A DNA stretch of 11,145 bases from a bacterium. Lineage in GTDB: Bacteria > UBA10199 > DSSB01. Shown here piece after piece: positions 1-7,800 of the stretch. The stretch's first letter is position 1, and every line of letters starts with the position of its first letter. Made by a program: the position numbers and the translations under genes. Location: the NCBI GenBank assembly GCA_030426445.1, contig JAUHYS010000040.1:1-11145 (forward strand). Reading direction: 5' to 3'. Under the pieces are notes generated by a model. That model was not told the origin of the DNA, did not search any database, and was given only the letters and a program-made list of their open reading frames with translations.

Positions 1-603
1 GCTAATTCACATACGATAGCCGGTTCACTTTTTTTAATTATGTTAACCTGGCGCCGGGGTCAGCAGCTTGTTCAAAAAGAACTAGAAAGACAAGAAGTCT
101 CAACACAGAGTTTTATAGAAGAATTGGAGAAGCATCCGCCGCTTCACTCCCAAGGAGCGATCATTTATTTAGTAAGGGATACTTCGGAAATTCCCTTATC
201 GCTCCTTAATGAATTTAAAACTTATAAGACCATTCATGAAAATATATTTTTACTCCATGTCAATCAATGTCACCGTCCGTATATGCTCGATGAGCCCCAT
301 GGCCGTCTAGAGATATTGAAAAAAGGCCTTTATGTGATCCACGCTTGTTATGGATTTATGGAAGTGCCTGATATCAAGACGTTGGTACGGCACCTCCTCA
401 AAGAAAATGAGTTTGATATTGACCCTGAAAAAGTTAGCTATATTTTAACCAAAGAGATTATTACCCCTACTAAAAAGCCAGGATTGCCCAAGTGGGCAAA
501 ATTTATATATGGCTTTTTGTTGAGGAATGCCACTCGTATTACCCAGTATTTTAATATTAATCCTAAGCAAGTAGTTGAGGTTAACACACAAGTTGAAATT
601 TAA
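1..603 (+). CDS. kup: Kup-family potassium uptake permease, C-terminal part (5' end outside window)
   Basis: This is the end of a Kup (KUP/HAK/KT) K+ transporter, an inner-membrane protein that takes up K+ with protons. The frame is open from base 1. The ATG at 40 is internal, because residues before it (ending GSLFLIM) continue directly into LTWRRGQ, the end of the last membrane helix in Kup proteins. After it comes the cytoplasmic C-terminal domain: the LLHVN strand, then HGRLEILKKGLYVIHACYGF and MEVPDI. It closes with the family-typical ending LLRNATRI...FNINPKQVVEVNTQVEI, close to the NxxQVEI-type tail of E. coli Kup. About 200 codons are present, so roughly two thirds of a normal protein of about 620 residues lies upstream of the window. 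The transported ion follows from the family. The gene is followed after 49 bp by an unrelated lipoprotein gene. Confidence 0.9.
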   Translation, partial: ANSHTIAGSLFLIMLTWRRGQQLVQKELERQEVSTQSFIEELEKHPPLHSQGAIIYLVRDTSEIPLSLLNEFKTYKTIHENIFLLHVNQCHRPYMLDEPHGRLEILKKGLYVIHACYGFMEVPDIKTLVRHLLKENEFDIDPEKVSYILTKEIITPTKKPGLPKWAKFIYGFLLRNATRITQYFNINPKQVVEVNTQVEI

Positions 604-652
604 TTTTCTATGATGATTTAGCTCATATTAAAAATTTTGTTTCTTTAAACCC

Positions 653-1750
653 ATGAAGAATAAATTTCTAATTTTATGTCTTTTAGCACTTACCTTAGTA
701 GTAACAGGCTGTCTAAGGAAGCGGGGCTTACGTGCATTCAAAACGAAAAATGTAGAATGCTATAATCGACTAAAAGAATCTTATACTTCTGTGGTTGATT
801 CACATATTCATTTTCGCCCCTTTGGCGGACCTGCAATACCATTTACTGAATTGAACAGTTATTTGAATAAGTTAGGGGTTCTATTTGTAAATATCTATGG
901 CATAGGGCAAACCTTACCGATAGATTCTGTTTGTGATTATTATTTAGATTGTCCAGGCGTTCCTGTTATTCCAAGTATTAAAAATGATTTCATAAATGCT
1001 GCTCATTTTTTAGAACAAAAGCCTAGTGGTGTACATATGACACTATCTATGACTTTTGCCGACTTGGCTGCTCCTCAACAAATTATTGAACAAATACATC
1101 TACTAGAAAAAGAGTATCCGAACATGTTCAAGTGGATGGGTGAAGTAAATTTGGTTAAACAAGCTTTGTTTAACAACAATCATGAATTAATTTCTAAGGC
1201 ATCTATTAAAGAATGGGCAGTCTTTATGAAATACCTTAAGCAACGAGGTATTCCTATTACAATTCATTCAGATTTGGGAAATGATGCTGAGCCAGTAAAA
1301 TATTTATATCTAATGAAAGAAGTATTAAGACTGTATCCAGAAAATAAAATCGTCTGGACACACATGGGTTTATCCAAAGAATTAATGAATATGGATCCAA
1401 AGCATCACATTAGACTTATGAAGCTTCTCTTGGATGAGAATAAAAACTTAATGCTAGACATAGCTTGGAGGGTATTGCACGACGCCTACTTTAAAAAAGA
1501 AGAAGTTAGAAATCTATACGTTTCTTTTTTTAATGCTTATTCGACTCGAATCTTAACTGGAACAGACTTTGTTGCTGCAAGGAAAAAAGATTTTGCGACA
1601 TATAAGGAAGAGCTTGAGATCACCAGTCAGATTAATAAATATTTGAATGATGAAGCATTCCGGAATATTGTTTTAGGAGAAAATTATTTTAGGATACTAG
1701 GTTTAAATTATAAATCACCTCCGGTGTGCAACGAGTTGAGTGATCGATGA
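653..1750 (+). CDS. Lipoprotein, amidohydrolase-2-like metal-dependent hydrolase
   Basis: This 365-residue protein begins with a lipoprotein signal peptide: a hydrophobic stretch at residues 5-19 and lipobox VVTGC with Cys20. The residue after Cys20 is Leu, so no Asp inner-membrane retention signal is present and outer-membrane sorting is expected. The rest looks like a TIM-barrel amidohydrolase of the Amidohydrolase_2 type. Candidate metal ligands come in the right order: HIH at 51-53 in VVDSHIHF, GEVN around 163-166, His205 in ITIHSD, His237 in VWTHMG and Asp305 in LTGTDF. Family members hydrolyse or decarboxylate small cyclic or ester substrates; the substrate here cannot be read from sequence. 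The ATG at 653 has no clear Shine-Dalgarno sequence, but the signal peptide begins exactly there. The gene is visibly more AT-rich at third positions than the metal-export genes downstream. It stands alone between kup and a MerR-type promoter. The fold assignment is fairly firm; the function is unknown. Confidence 0.8.
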   Translation: MKNKFLILCLLALTLVVTGCLRKRGLRAFKTKNVECYNRLKESYTSVVDSHIHFRPFGGPAIPFTELNSYLNKLGVLFVNIYGIGQTLPIDSVCDYYLDCPGVPVIPSIKNDFINAAHFLEQKPSGVHMTLSMTFADLAAPQQIIEQIHLLEKEYPNMFKWMGEVNLVKQALFNNNHELISKASIKEWAVFMKYLKQRGIPITIHSDLGNDAEPVKYLYLMKEVLRLYPENKIVWTHMGLSKELMNMDPKHHIRLMKLLLDENKNLMLDIAWRVLHDAYFKKEEVRNLYVSFFNAYSTRILTGTDFVAARKKDFATYKEELEITSQINKYLNDEAFRNIVLGENYFRILGLNYKSPPVCNELSDR

Positions 1751-1795
1751 CCAAAAAATCTATAAAGATAATCTGCAAACTACTTGATACTTATA

Positions 1796-1818
1796 AATAA
1801 ATTGAATTATAATTTATT
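1796..1818. repeat. A/T-only inverted repeat just upstream of the metal promoter
   Basis: AATAAATT (1796-1803) and AATTTATT (1811-1818) are perfect complements separated by 7 nt, and the right arm ends 3 bp before the -35 box. With no G/C pairs and no following U-run it is a poor terminator. An A/T-rich UP element for the adjacent promoter is a reasonable alternative, and in such AT-rich DNA it may be chance. Confidence 0.35.
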
Positions 1819-1821
1819 GCC

Positions 1822-1853
1822 TTGACCTTGGAGTATACTCCAAGCTGTATAGG
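1822..1853 (+). promoter_or_regulatory. MerR-family-type promoter/operator of the metal-export operon
   Basis: A -35 box TTGACC (1822-1827) and a -10-like TATAGG (1848-1853) are separated by 20 bp, longer than the usual 17 bp. The spacer is centred on the perfect 18-bp palindrome CTTGGAGTATACTCCAAG (1827-1844). An overlong 19-20 bp spacer filled by a dyad is the hallmark of promoters controlled by MerR-family activators, which untwist the DNA when they bind their ligand. The GGAGTnnACTCC core is the same as I recall for the E. coli zntA promoter bound by ZntR, but the core alone does not identify the metal. Transcription would start near 1860, giving a leader of about 85 nt before the Cys-rich gene. 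No MerR-family gene is present in the window, so the regulator must be encoded elsewhere. The architecture is seen directly; control by a MerR protein is inferred. Confidence 0.8.
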
Positions 1854-1944
1854 GAAGCTAAGCATTTGATTTGTACAAGTGGTAAGTGCAAAATCAATAA
1901 AATAATGGCGAAGATAACGTGAATTTCATATAATGGCTTAATTG

Positions 1945-2328
1945 ATGAGAAGTATATTAAAAATCCTTTTTACAATAATGTTCTCCTGGAGCATTATTGC
2001 ATCTTCAGCACTTGCCTGTGCCTGTATTTCTTCAAATAAAACTCACCATTGTTGCGAGAAAAAAGTATCTTCCCATTGCCCAAAAGCGGACAGTAAATTT
2101 AATAGTTCAAAAAATGAGTTTTGCCAATGCCCTAGCGCCTTAGAATCTCAAGCTGTTGACAAGCATGAGCTAAAATTAAAATATAGCGAGACGACTTTTG
2201 CTTTAAATACGGCTGTTCATTTGGACTCCTTAAAGAGTCGTCATAACTTCTTTAAATTTAATTATCAGCTCCAGAACCTACCCCCTGGAATTCCTATTTT
2301 TCTAGCGAACCATACTCTCATTTTATAA
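1945..2328 (+). CDS. Small secreted Cys/His-rich protein, first gene of the metal-export operon
   Basis: This protein of 127 residues is of no family I recognise. Residues 1-24 form a signal peptide (charged start, hydrophobic 4-23, ALA before Cys25), so the mature protein is exported. Cleavage by signal peptidase I after ALA is likely; lipidation of Cys25 is possible but the lipobox is non-canonical. The mature N-terminal half carries seven cysteines in short clusters: CAC at 25-27, HHCC at 34-37, SHC at 43-45 and CQC at 60-62. The C-terminal half has none and ends in a hydrophobic LPPGIPIFLANHTLIL tail. It is the first gene after the MerR-type promoter and lies 95 bp before the TolC-like gene. 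A periplasmic metal-binding or metal-buffering role is inferred from the Cys/His clusters and position. The start is the ATG at 1945; a TTG immediately before it is an alternative. The ribosome binding site is weak. Confidence 0.75.
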   Translation: MRSILKILFTIMFSWSIIASSALACACISSNKTHHCCEKKVSSHCPKADSKFNSSKNEFCQCPSALESQAVDKHELKLKYSETTFALNTAVHLDSLKSRHNFFKFNYQLQNLPPGIPIFLANHTLIL

Positions 2329-2368
2329 AATTCTCTTCAAGACTTAACCGTACGAAGCTTTAAGTTTG

Positions 2369-2391
2369 CAAGTTCTCATTTTGAGAACTTG
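2369..2391. promoter_or_regulatory. Perfect 10-bp-stem hairpin before the TolC-like gene
   Basis: CAAGTTCTCA (2369-2378) and TGAGAACTTG (2382-2391) are perfect complements around a TTT loop. The hairpin lies 41 bp after the Cys-rich gene and 32 bp before the ATG of the TolC-like gene. No U-run follows on either strand, so it is not a standard intrinsic terminator. An mRNA processing or stability element separating the first cistron from the rest of the operon is likely. A protein-binding dyad is the other option. A weaker inverted repeat (ACTTAA 2342-2347, TTAAGT 2360-2365) lies just upstream. Confidence 0.65.
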
Positions 2392-2413
2392 TGTAGGCAT
2401 CCATCTATTATTT

Positions 2414-2419
2414 GGAGAG
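2414..2419 (+). promoter_or_regulatory. Ribosome binding site fixing the TolC-like start
   Basis: GGAGAG lies with its GGAG core 6 nt before the ATG at 2424. An upstream in-frame TTG at 2412 overlaps this site and has no Shine-Dalgarno sequence of its own, so 2424 is the better start. Confidence 0.75.
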
Positions 2420-2423
2420 TAAG

Positions 2424-3815
2424 ATGCTTCACAAATATTACACTTACGCAGTGGTACTTCTATGCGTATGGCTATTTTCCGCAAAGGTTTTAGCAGAAGA
2501 TAAATTAGCACATCGAAAAGAAGTCTCATTGGTTTCAGAAAAAACAGAAAAAGAGCCAAGGAATTTTGGCGAAAAGAACTTAAGAGAACTCACTAGCGAG
2601 CTCTTAGAATACAATCCAGAACTTAAAGGGCTGGTGGAAAAAATCAAGGCCTATGAGTTAAGGGTGCCGCAAGCAGGGTCTCTCGATGATTTGAGATTTA
2701 GTTTTGAAGGCAGTAATATCCCCATTCGTAACCCGGCCTTAAACCGTACTGCCATGACGGGCCTTCAGATCTATTTGAGACAAAAATTTCCTTTTCCTGG
2801 AAAACTCAAACTTAAAAAGCAAATTGCATCTACCCAAGCGGAGCAAGAGAAGCAGGCCTATTATGAGCGGCTTAATCAACTTGTGGCCCGGTTTAAACAA
2901 ACTTACTTTGAATATGCCTATGTGAACCAAGCCATTCGGCTAAATCAAAAAACCAAGGCAAAACTTCAAGGTTTGGTAAAATTTTTAGAAGCTCGCTACT
3001 CCGCTGGAAAAGGAACTCAACAAGACATCCTCAAAACCAAGATCGAAATTTCTAATATTGACGAAACATTGATTCAGTTAAGGGAAACCCAAAAAGTGCT
3101 CGTCTCACGCTTGAATACACTTTTGTACCGTCCTGAAAATATCCCTTTAAAAGTTAAGCTAGAGAATCAAGATTTAACATCGCTTTCTATTTCCATGGAG
3201 GCTCTTCGCCAGTTAGCCCAAGAAAATCGCCCTTGGATTAAGAAAAAAACGGCTCAGATTCAAGAAGCCGAATTGGGACATCGTTTAGCCAAAAAAGGCC
3301 TGTTGCCGGATTTTGATTTTGGGGCGGGATACCGAATTCGACAAGCATCTCCAGGGGATCCTGTAAATGGTGAAGATTTCTTTTCGGCTGGTGTGACCAT
3401 TAATTTACCCGTTTATGCGGGAAAAAAACAAAATAAAAATATTCAAGAAATGGTACACCGTCGGAAGCAGGAAGAATATCTCAAGCAAGCCACCACTCAA
3501 GAAGTATTCTATCAGGCGGAGCAGGCCTATTTTGATTCTCTTCAATTTAAGTCACAATTTCACTTGTTGAAAGATAAAATCATCCCGCAGGATAATGCTA
3601 CCATCAACTCCTCTCGAGCAAGTTATGAAGCCGATAAAATTGATTTTTTAAATGTTCTATTAAGTGAAATCAGTTTGCTGAATCACCAAATTGATCAAGT
3701 TCGATACCACTCCCAATACCACCAAAAATTAGCTGAAATTGAAATGGCCGTGGGATTGCCCATCCACACCATCAATCAAGCGGCCACCTTACAGGAGGTT
3801 TCCGATGCGAAATAA
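2424..3815 (+). CDS. TolC/CusC-family outer-membrane efflux channel
   Basis: This 463-residue protein is the outer-membrane duct of a tripartite heavy-metal exporter, comparable to CusC, CzcC or Legionella HelC. Residues 1-24 are a signal peptide cleaved after VLA, with no lipobox, so unlike E. coli CusC it does not appear to be lipid-anchored. The mature part has the two-repeat layout of outer-membrane efflux proteins. It opens with LTSELLEYNPELKG, followed by long amphipathic helices. The related segments RYSAGKGTQQDILKTKIEIS and SYEADKIDFLNVLLSEISLL occupy equivalent places in the first and second halves. A strand-forming region, LLPDFDFGAGYRIR, opens the second repeat. The length is typical. 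Its last codons overlap the adaptor start by 11 bp, so the two are probably translationally coupled. Family assignment is firm; the metal specificity comes from the operon partners. Confidence 0.9.
   Translation: MLHKYYTYAVVLLCVWLFSAKVLAEDKLAHRKEVSLVSEKTEKEPRNFGEKNLRELTSELLEYNPELKGLVEKIKAYELRVPQAGSLDDLRFSFEGSNIPIRNPALNRTAMTGLQIYLRQKFPFPGKLKLKKQIASTQAEQEKQAYYERLNQLVARFKQTYFEYAYVNQAIRLNQKTKAKLQGLVKFLEARYSAGKGTQQDILKTKIEISNIDETLIQLRETQKVLVSRLNTLLYRPENIPLKVKLENQDLTSLSISMEALRQLAQENRPWIKKKTAQIQEAELGHRLAKKGLLPDFDFGAGYRIRQASPGDPVNGEDFFSAGVTINLPVYAGKKQNKNIQEMVHRRKQEEYLKQATTQEVFYQAEQAYFDSLQFKSQFHLLKDKIIPQDNATINSSRASYEADKIDFLNVLLSEISLLNHQIDQVRYHSQYHQKLAEIEMAVGLPIHTINQAATLQEVSDAK
3793..3798 (+). promoter_or_regulatory. 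Strong ribosome binding site for the adaptor gene
   Basis: AGGAGG lies inside the end of the TolC-like gene, 6 nt before the ATG at 3805. It decides the start of the adaptor, since a longer open frame from 3739 would place a non-signal-like segment in front of a good lipoprotein signal peptide. Confidence 0.85.
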
Positions 3816-4851
3816 AAAACTCAAAATTAACTTAATGCTACTCATGATCCCATTCTTGCTAATCCTTGGATTGAATGCCTGTAAAAAAGACAGTCTACCC
3901 GATGATGTCAGCCATTATACTTGTCCCATGCATCCCCAAATTAAAATGGATCAGCCTGGCTCTTGTCCTATTTGTGGTATGGATTTGGTTCCCGTTAAAA
4001 AAGAAACCGAAGAATCAACTGCAAATGATACGGGCAATGAACACGAAGGCCATGACCATGAAGGTAGCACTGCAAAAGAAGAACCCAAAGGAATCAAAAT
4101 CGATCCGTCCCGAACTCAGCAAATCGGGTTACAAGTTGAAAAAGTTGGACGACAAGATCTTTCAAAAAGTTTTCTGCTTCAAGGTAAAGTGGCCCATGAC
4201 CCTGACCTATGGGTGGCTCAAAAAGAATATTTGATTGCCCTAAAATTAGGGGACCATGACCTGATTAAAAGTTCGGAAGAAAAACTCTATTTCATGGGAT
4301 TATCTAAGGAATGGATTCGTCTGATCAAAAAAACTCGAAAAGCCAACTTAGGATTTCATATTCCAACACCAGGAGAGCCGACTTTTTTTGAAGCCTTCCT
4401 TTATCAGGGAGATGTAAGCCTACTCAAACCAGGTACCCAATTAGAAATTTACGATATTAAGTCCCGTAAACTTGCCGATGGATCGATTCGGGCTCTAGGT
4501 ACCATGGTGGACTTAGAGTCTCAAACCGTGCGCGCCTTGATTCAATCAAAGCAAACCTTAGATTTAAAATCGAATACTTTAGTTCAAATTAAAGTCCATC
4601 TTCCCATGGGGAAACATTTAGCGATTCCTAAATCCGCCATTCTATTCAACGGAGATCATAACATGGTCTATGTCAAAAGCAATTCTGGTAAGTTTGTGGG
4701 GAAAATTGTCGAACTAGGAAAAGACGCTGGAGATTACTTTGAGATCACCAAGGGCCTTGAAGAAGGAGAGGAAGTGGTCACGAATGGTCATTTTTTAATG
4801 GATTCGGAAACTCAAATCAAAATGGGTGGGCAATCCAGCCACCAACATTAA
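3805..4851 (+). CDS. cusB: CusB-like RND periplasmic adaptor lipoprotein with heavy-metal-binding domain
   Basis: This 348-residue membrane-fusion protein links the RND pump to the outer-membrane channel. It starts with a lipoprotein signal (hydrophobic 8-24, lipobox LNAC, Cys26). A heavy-metal-binding module follows: HYTCPMHP at 37-44 and CPICGM at 54-59, the motif found in CusB-type adaptors and some Cu-ATPases. A His-rich linker comes next (His80, His83, His85), then the adaptor core from about residue 97. The core keeps the helical segment around VAQKEYLIALKLGD and the C-terminal beta-barrel and membrane-proximal parts ending GLEEGEEVVTNGHFLMDSE. The segments that normally form the two lipoyl half-motifs flanking the helical hairpin seem to be missing, and the protein is about 60 residues shorter than E. 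coli CusB (407). Export of Cu+ or Ag+ is the likely role. The pump gene follows after 12 bp. Confidence 0.9.
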   Translation: MRNKKLKINLMLLMIPFLLILGLNACKKDSLPDDVSHYTCPMHPQIKMDQPGSCPICGMDLVPVKKETEESTANDTGNEHEGHDHEGSTAKEEPKGIKIDPSRTQQIGLQVEKVGRQDLSKSFLLQGKVAHDPDLWVAQKEYLIALKLGDHDLIKSSEEKLYFMGLSKEWIRLIKKTRKANLGFHIPTPGEPTFFEAFLYQGDVSLLKPGTQLEIYDIKSRKLADGSIRALGTMVDLESQTVRALIQSKQTLDLKSNTLVQIKVHLPMGKHLAIPKSAILFNGDHNMVYVKSNSGKFVGKIVELGKDAGDYFEITKGLEEGEEVVTNGHFLMDSETQIKMGGQSSHQH

Positions 4852-4863
4852 GAGAGAAACACT

Positions 4864-7800
4864 ATGCTAGAAAAAATTATCGCTTATTGTGTTGAGAAAC
4901 GATTCCTGATTTTTATTTTTACAGTCATTGGAATCTTATGGGGAATCTATTCGCTAAGGAATATTCCCATCGATGCGATACCTGATTTATCCGATCCTCA
5001 GGTAATCATTAAGACAGATTGGAAAGGCCGTTCGCCAGATTTAATCGAAGATCAAATCACCTATCCTATTGTGAGCGCTATGGTGGCAGCTCCCAAAGCG
5101 ACCGTCGCTCGTGGATTTTCCATGTTTGGAACCAGTTTTGTCTATGTGATCTTTGAAGAAGGGACAGATATTTATTGGGCAAGATCTCGGGTATTAGAAT
5201 ACTTAAGTCAAATTCAAGGTCAGCTTCCCGAAGGGGTAAATCCTGTTTTGGGTCCCGATGCCACCGGTGTGGGATGGGTCTTAAGTTATTCCTTAGTGGA
5301 TAAGAGCGGGAATAACTCCATTGAAGATTTAAGGGCTTTTCAGGATTGGAAACTACGTTACTTAATTGAAGCGGTCCCGGGTGTTGCGGAAGTTGCAACG
5401 GTGGGTGGTTTTCAAAAACAATATCAAATCCAAATTAATCCCAATATTTTAGCTCAGTACAATATTACCTTAAAACAAGTTGCCGACAAAATACGAGCTT
5501 CCAACCGCGATGTGGGTGGGAGAATTTTAGAAATGAGTGAGCGCGAATATTTTGTTCGTGGTTTAGGCTATATTCAATCCATTAAAGATATCGAAGAAAT
5601 TAACCTTAAAACTACTCGGGAAGGCGCTCCAGTGTTTCTTAGAGACGTCGCAACAGTGACTATGGGTCCTGAAATCCGACGTGGAGCTTCGGACTTTAAC
5701 GGCGAAGGTGAGGCAGTCTCAGGTATTGTCGTGATGCGCTATGGCGAAAACGCCTATGCGGTGATCGAGCGAGTTAAGGAAACCTTAGATAGAATTCAAT
5801 CCTCCTTACCCGAAGGAACGGAGCTGATCATTACCTATGATCGTGCTAAATTAATCGGCAGGTCGATTGATACTCTTGCCAAAAAGCTCACTGAAGAAAT
5901 GCTAGTCGTTGCCTTGATTATCTTTATCTTTCTTTGGCACTTTCGCTCTTCTCTAGTTCCCATACTAACATTACCGATTGCGGTGATAATGTCTTTTATT
6001 CCCATGTATTATTTAGGTTTTTCAGCGAATATTATGTCGCTTGGCGGTATTGCGATCGCCATTGGAGCCATGGTGGATGCCTCGATTATCATTATCGAAA
6101 ATGCACATAAAGCCCTGGAGAATTGGCAAGCGTCTGGAAAAAAAGAACCTTTATCTACCGTTCTACTCCATGCTTGTCAGGAGGTTGGTCGTCCCATCTT
6201 TTTTTCGTTATTGGTCATTGCTGTCTCGTTTATGCCGATTTTTGCTTTGCAGGGTCAAGAAGGTTACCTTTTTAAACCCCTTGCTTTTACCAAAAATGCT
6301 TCAATGTTTTTTGCGGCATTGCTTTCGGTAACCTTAGTTCCCCCTCTTGTGATTGTTTTACTGAAAATTCCCAAAAAAGTTTCGTTAAAAAATAAAACAT
6401 TAAGTGGTCTCGTCAATTTCTTTTGGGCTGGGAAAATTCATTCGGAAGAAAAGCACCCTATTAGTAAAGTGCTCTTCAGAATTTATACGCCCGTATTGAA
6501 GTTTTTTCTCCGGTTTCGAAAAGGGGCAATTATCATTTCAGGCCTGCTAATTCTGCTAACGTTACCTGTCTATTTCCAGTTAGGCCAAGAATTTTTACCG
6601 CCTCTCAATGAAGGTGATATTCTTTATATGCCCACCACTCTACCAGGTATTTCCATCGAAACAGCTCGCAATTGGATGCAACAGCAAGATAAACTCATCA
6701 TGAAACTCCCCGAAGTAAAAACTGTCTTTGGTAAAGTCGGCCGTGCCGATACAGCTACGGATCCAGCTCCCTTGTCCATGGTAGAGACGGTCATTCAACT
6801 ACAGCCTCAGGAAGAATGGTCTGAGGTTTATCATGAACGTTGGTATTCTTCTTGGGCACCCGAACTACTTAAAAAGCCTCTGAGAATATTCTGGCCCGAG
6901 ATGAAATCAAAGACTTGGGATGAATTAACCAACGAGTTGAATGAATTAGTTAAATTGCCTGGGACCACCAATGCCTGGGTGTTTCCCATCCGGACGCGAA
7001 TCGATATGCTAACCACGGGAATCAGAACACCCGTTGGGGTGAAAATATTTGGAGATGATCTCAAAATTATTGAAGAACTGGCTGTTGGGTTAGAAGGGGC
7101 TGTTCAGAAACTGCCTGGTACACGTTCAGTCATCGCTGAAAGGTCATTAGGAGGTTATTATGTGGATATTGAAATCAAGAGAGATAAACTTTCCCTCTAT
7201 GGTATGACCATTGAAGATGCCCAGGCAGTTGTTGAAGGTGTGATTGGATCCCATCAGCTCACCACAACGGTCGAGGGAAGAGAGCGTTTTTCGGTCAATA
7301 TGCGCTATCAACCGAGTTTTCGAAAGAATTTGGAAAAATTAAAACGCTCCCTGGTTACCGTCTCTGAAAAGAAACAAATTCCTTTAGAAGAAATTGCAGA
7401 TATTCGAGTGGATCGTGGCCCTCCAGTGATTAAAGATGAAAATGGGTTGCTCACCTCGTGGGTTTTTATTGACCTTGAAACCGACCAGGATATTGGCTCC
7501 TATGTAGAAGGCCTAAAGAAACTTTTGTCGGAGGATATGAAATTCCCTGCGGGCTATACATATTCGATCAGCGGTCAATATGAATTTTTGCAAAGAGCTA
7601 AACAGCGACTCATGGTTGTGGTTCCGATCACATTATTTATCATTTGTTTCTTGCTCTATCTCAATACAAAGTCCTGGATAAAAACAGGGATCGTTCTTTT
7701 GGCCGTCCCTTTTTCTCTCATTGGCGCCTTTTGGCTGCTTTATTTTTTAGATTACAACATGAGTATAGCCGTTTGGGTGGGACTCATAGCCCTTGCGGGA

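Noticed and set aside
1868..1896. Imperfect inverted repeat TGATTTG / CAAAATCA and the palindrome TTGTACAA in the leader
   Set aside because: The arms need a bulge, the loop is about 14 nt and pairs are mostly A/T. Neither a riboswitch nor an attenuator can be supported.
1905..1922. Five-codon minicistron (MAKIT, then stop) in the leader of the Cys-rich gene
   Set aside because: It has no ribosome binding site and no runs of regulatory codons. It is too short to separate from chance.
2344..2930. Several minus-strand open frames of 60-70 codons across the start of the TolC-like gene
   Set aside because: They are antisense shadows of a clear outer-membrane efflux protein gene and contain no domain or ribosome binding site.
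3739..3804. Longer N-terminus for the CusB-like adaptor, starting at an ATG at 3739
   Set aside because: It would lie wholly inside the TolC-like gene, lacks a ribosome binding site and would bury the lipoprotein signal that begins at 3805 after AGGAGG.
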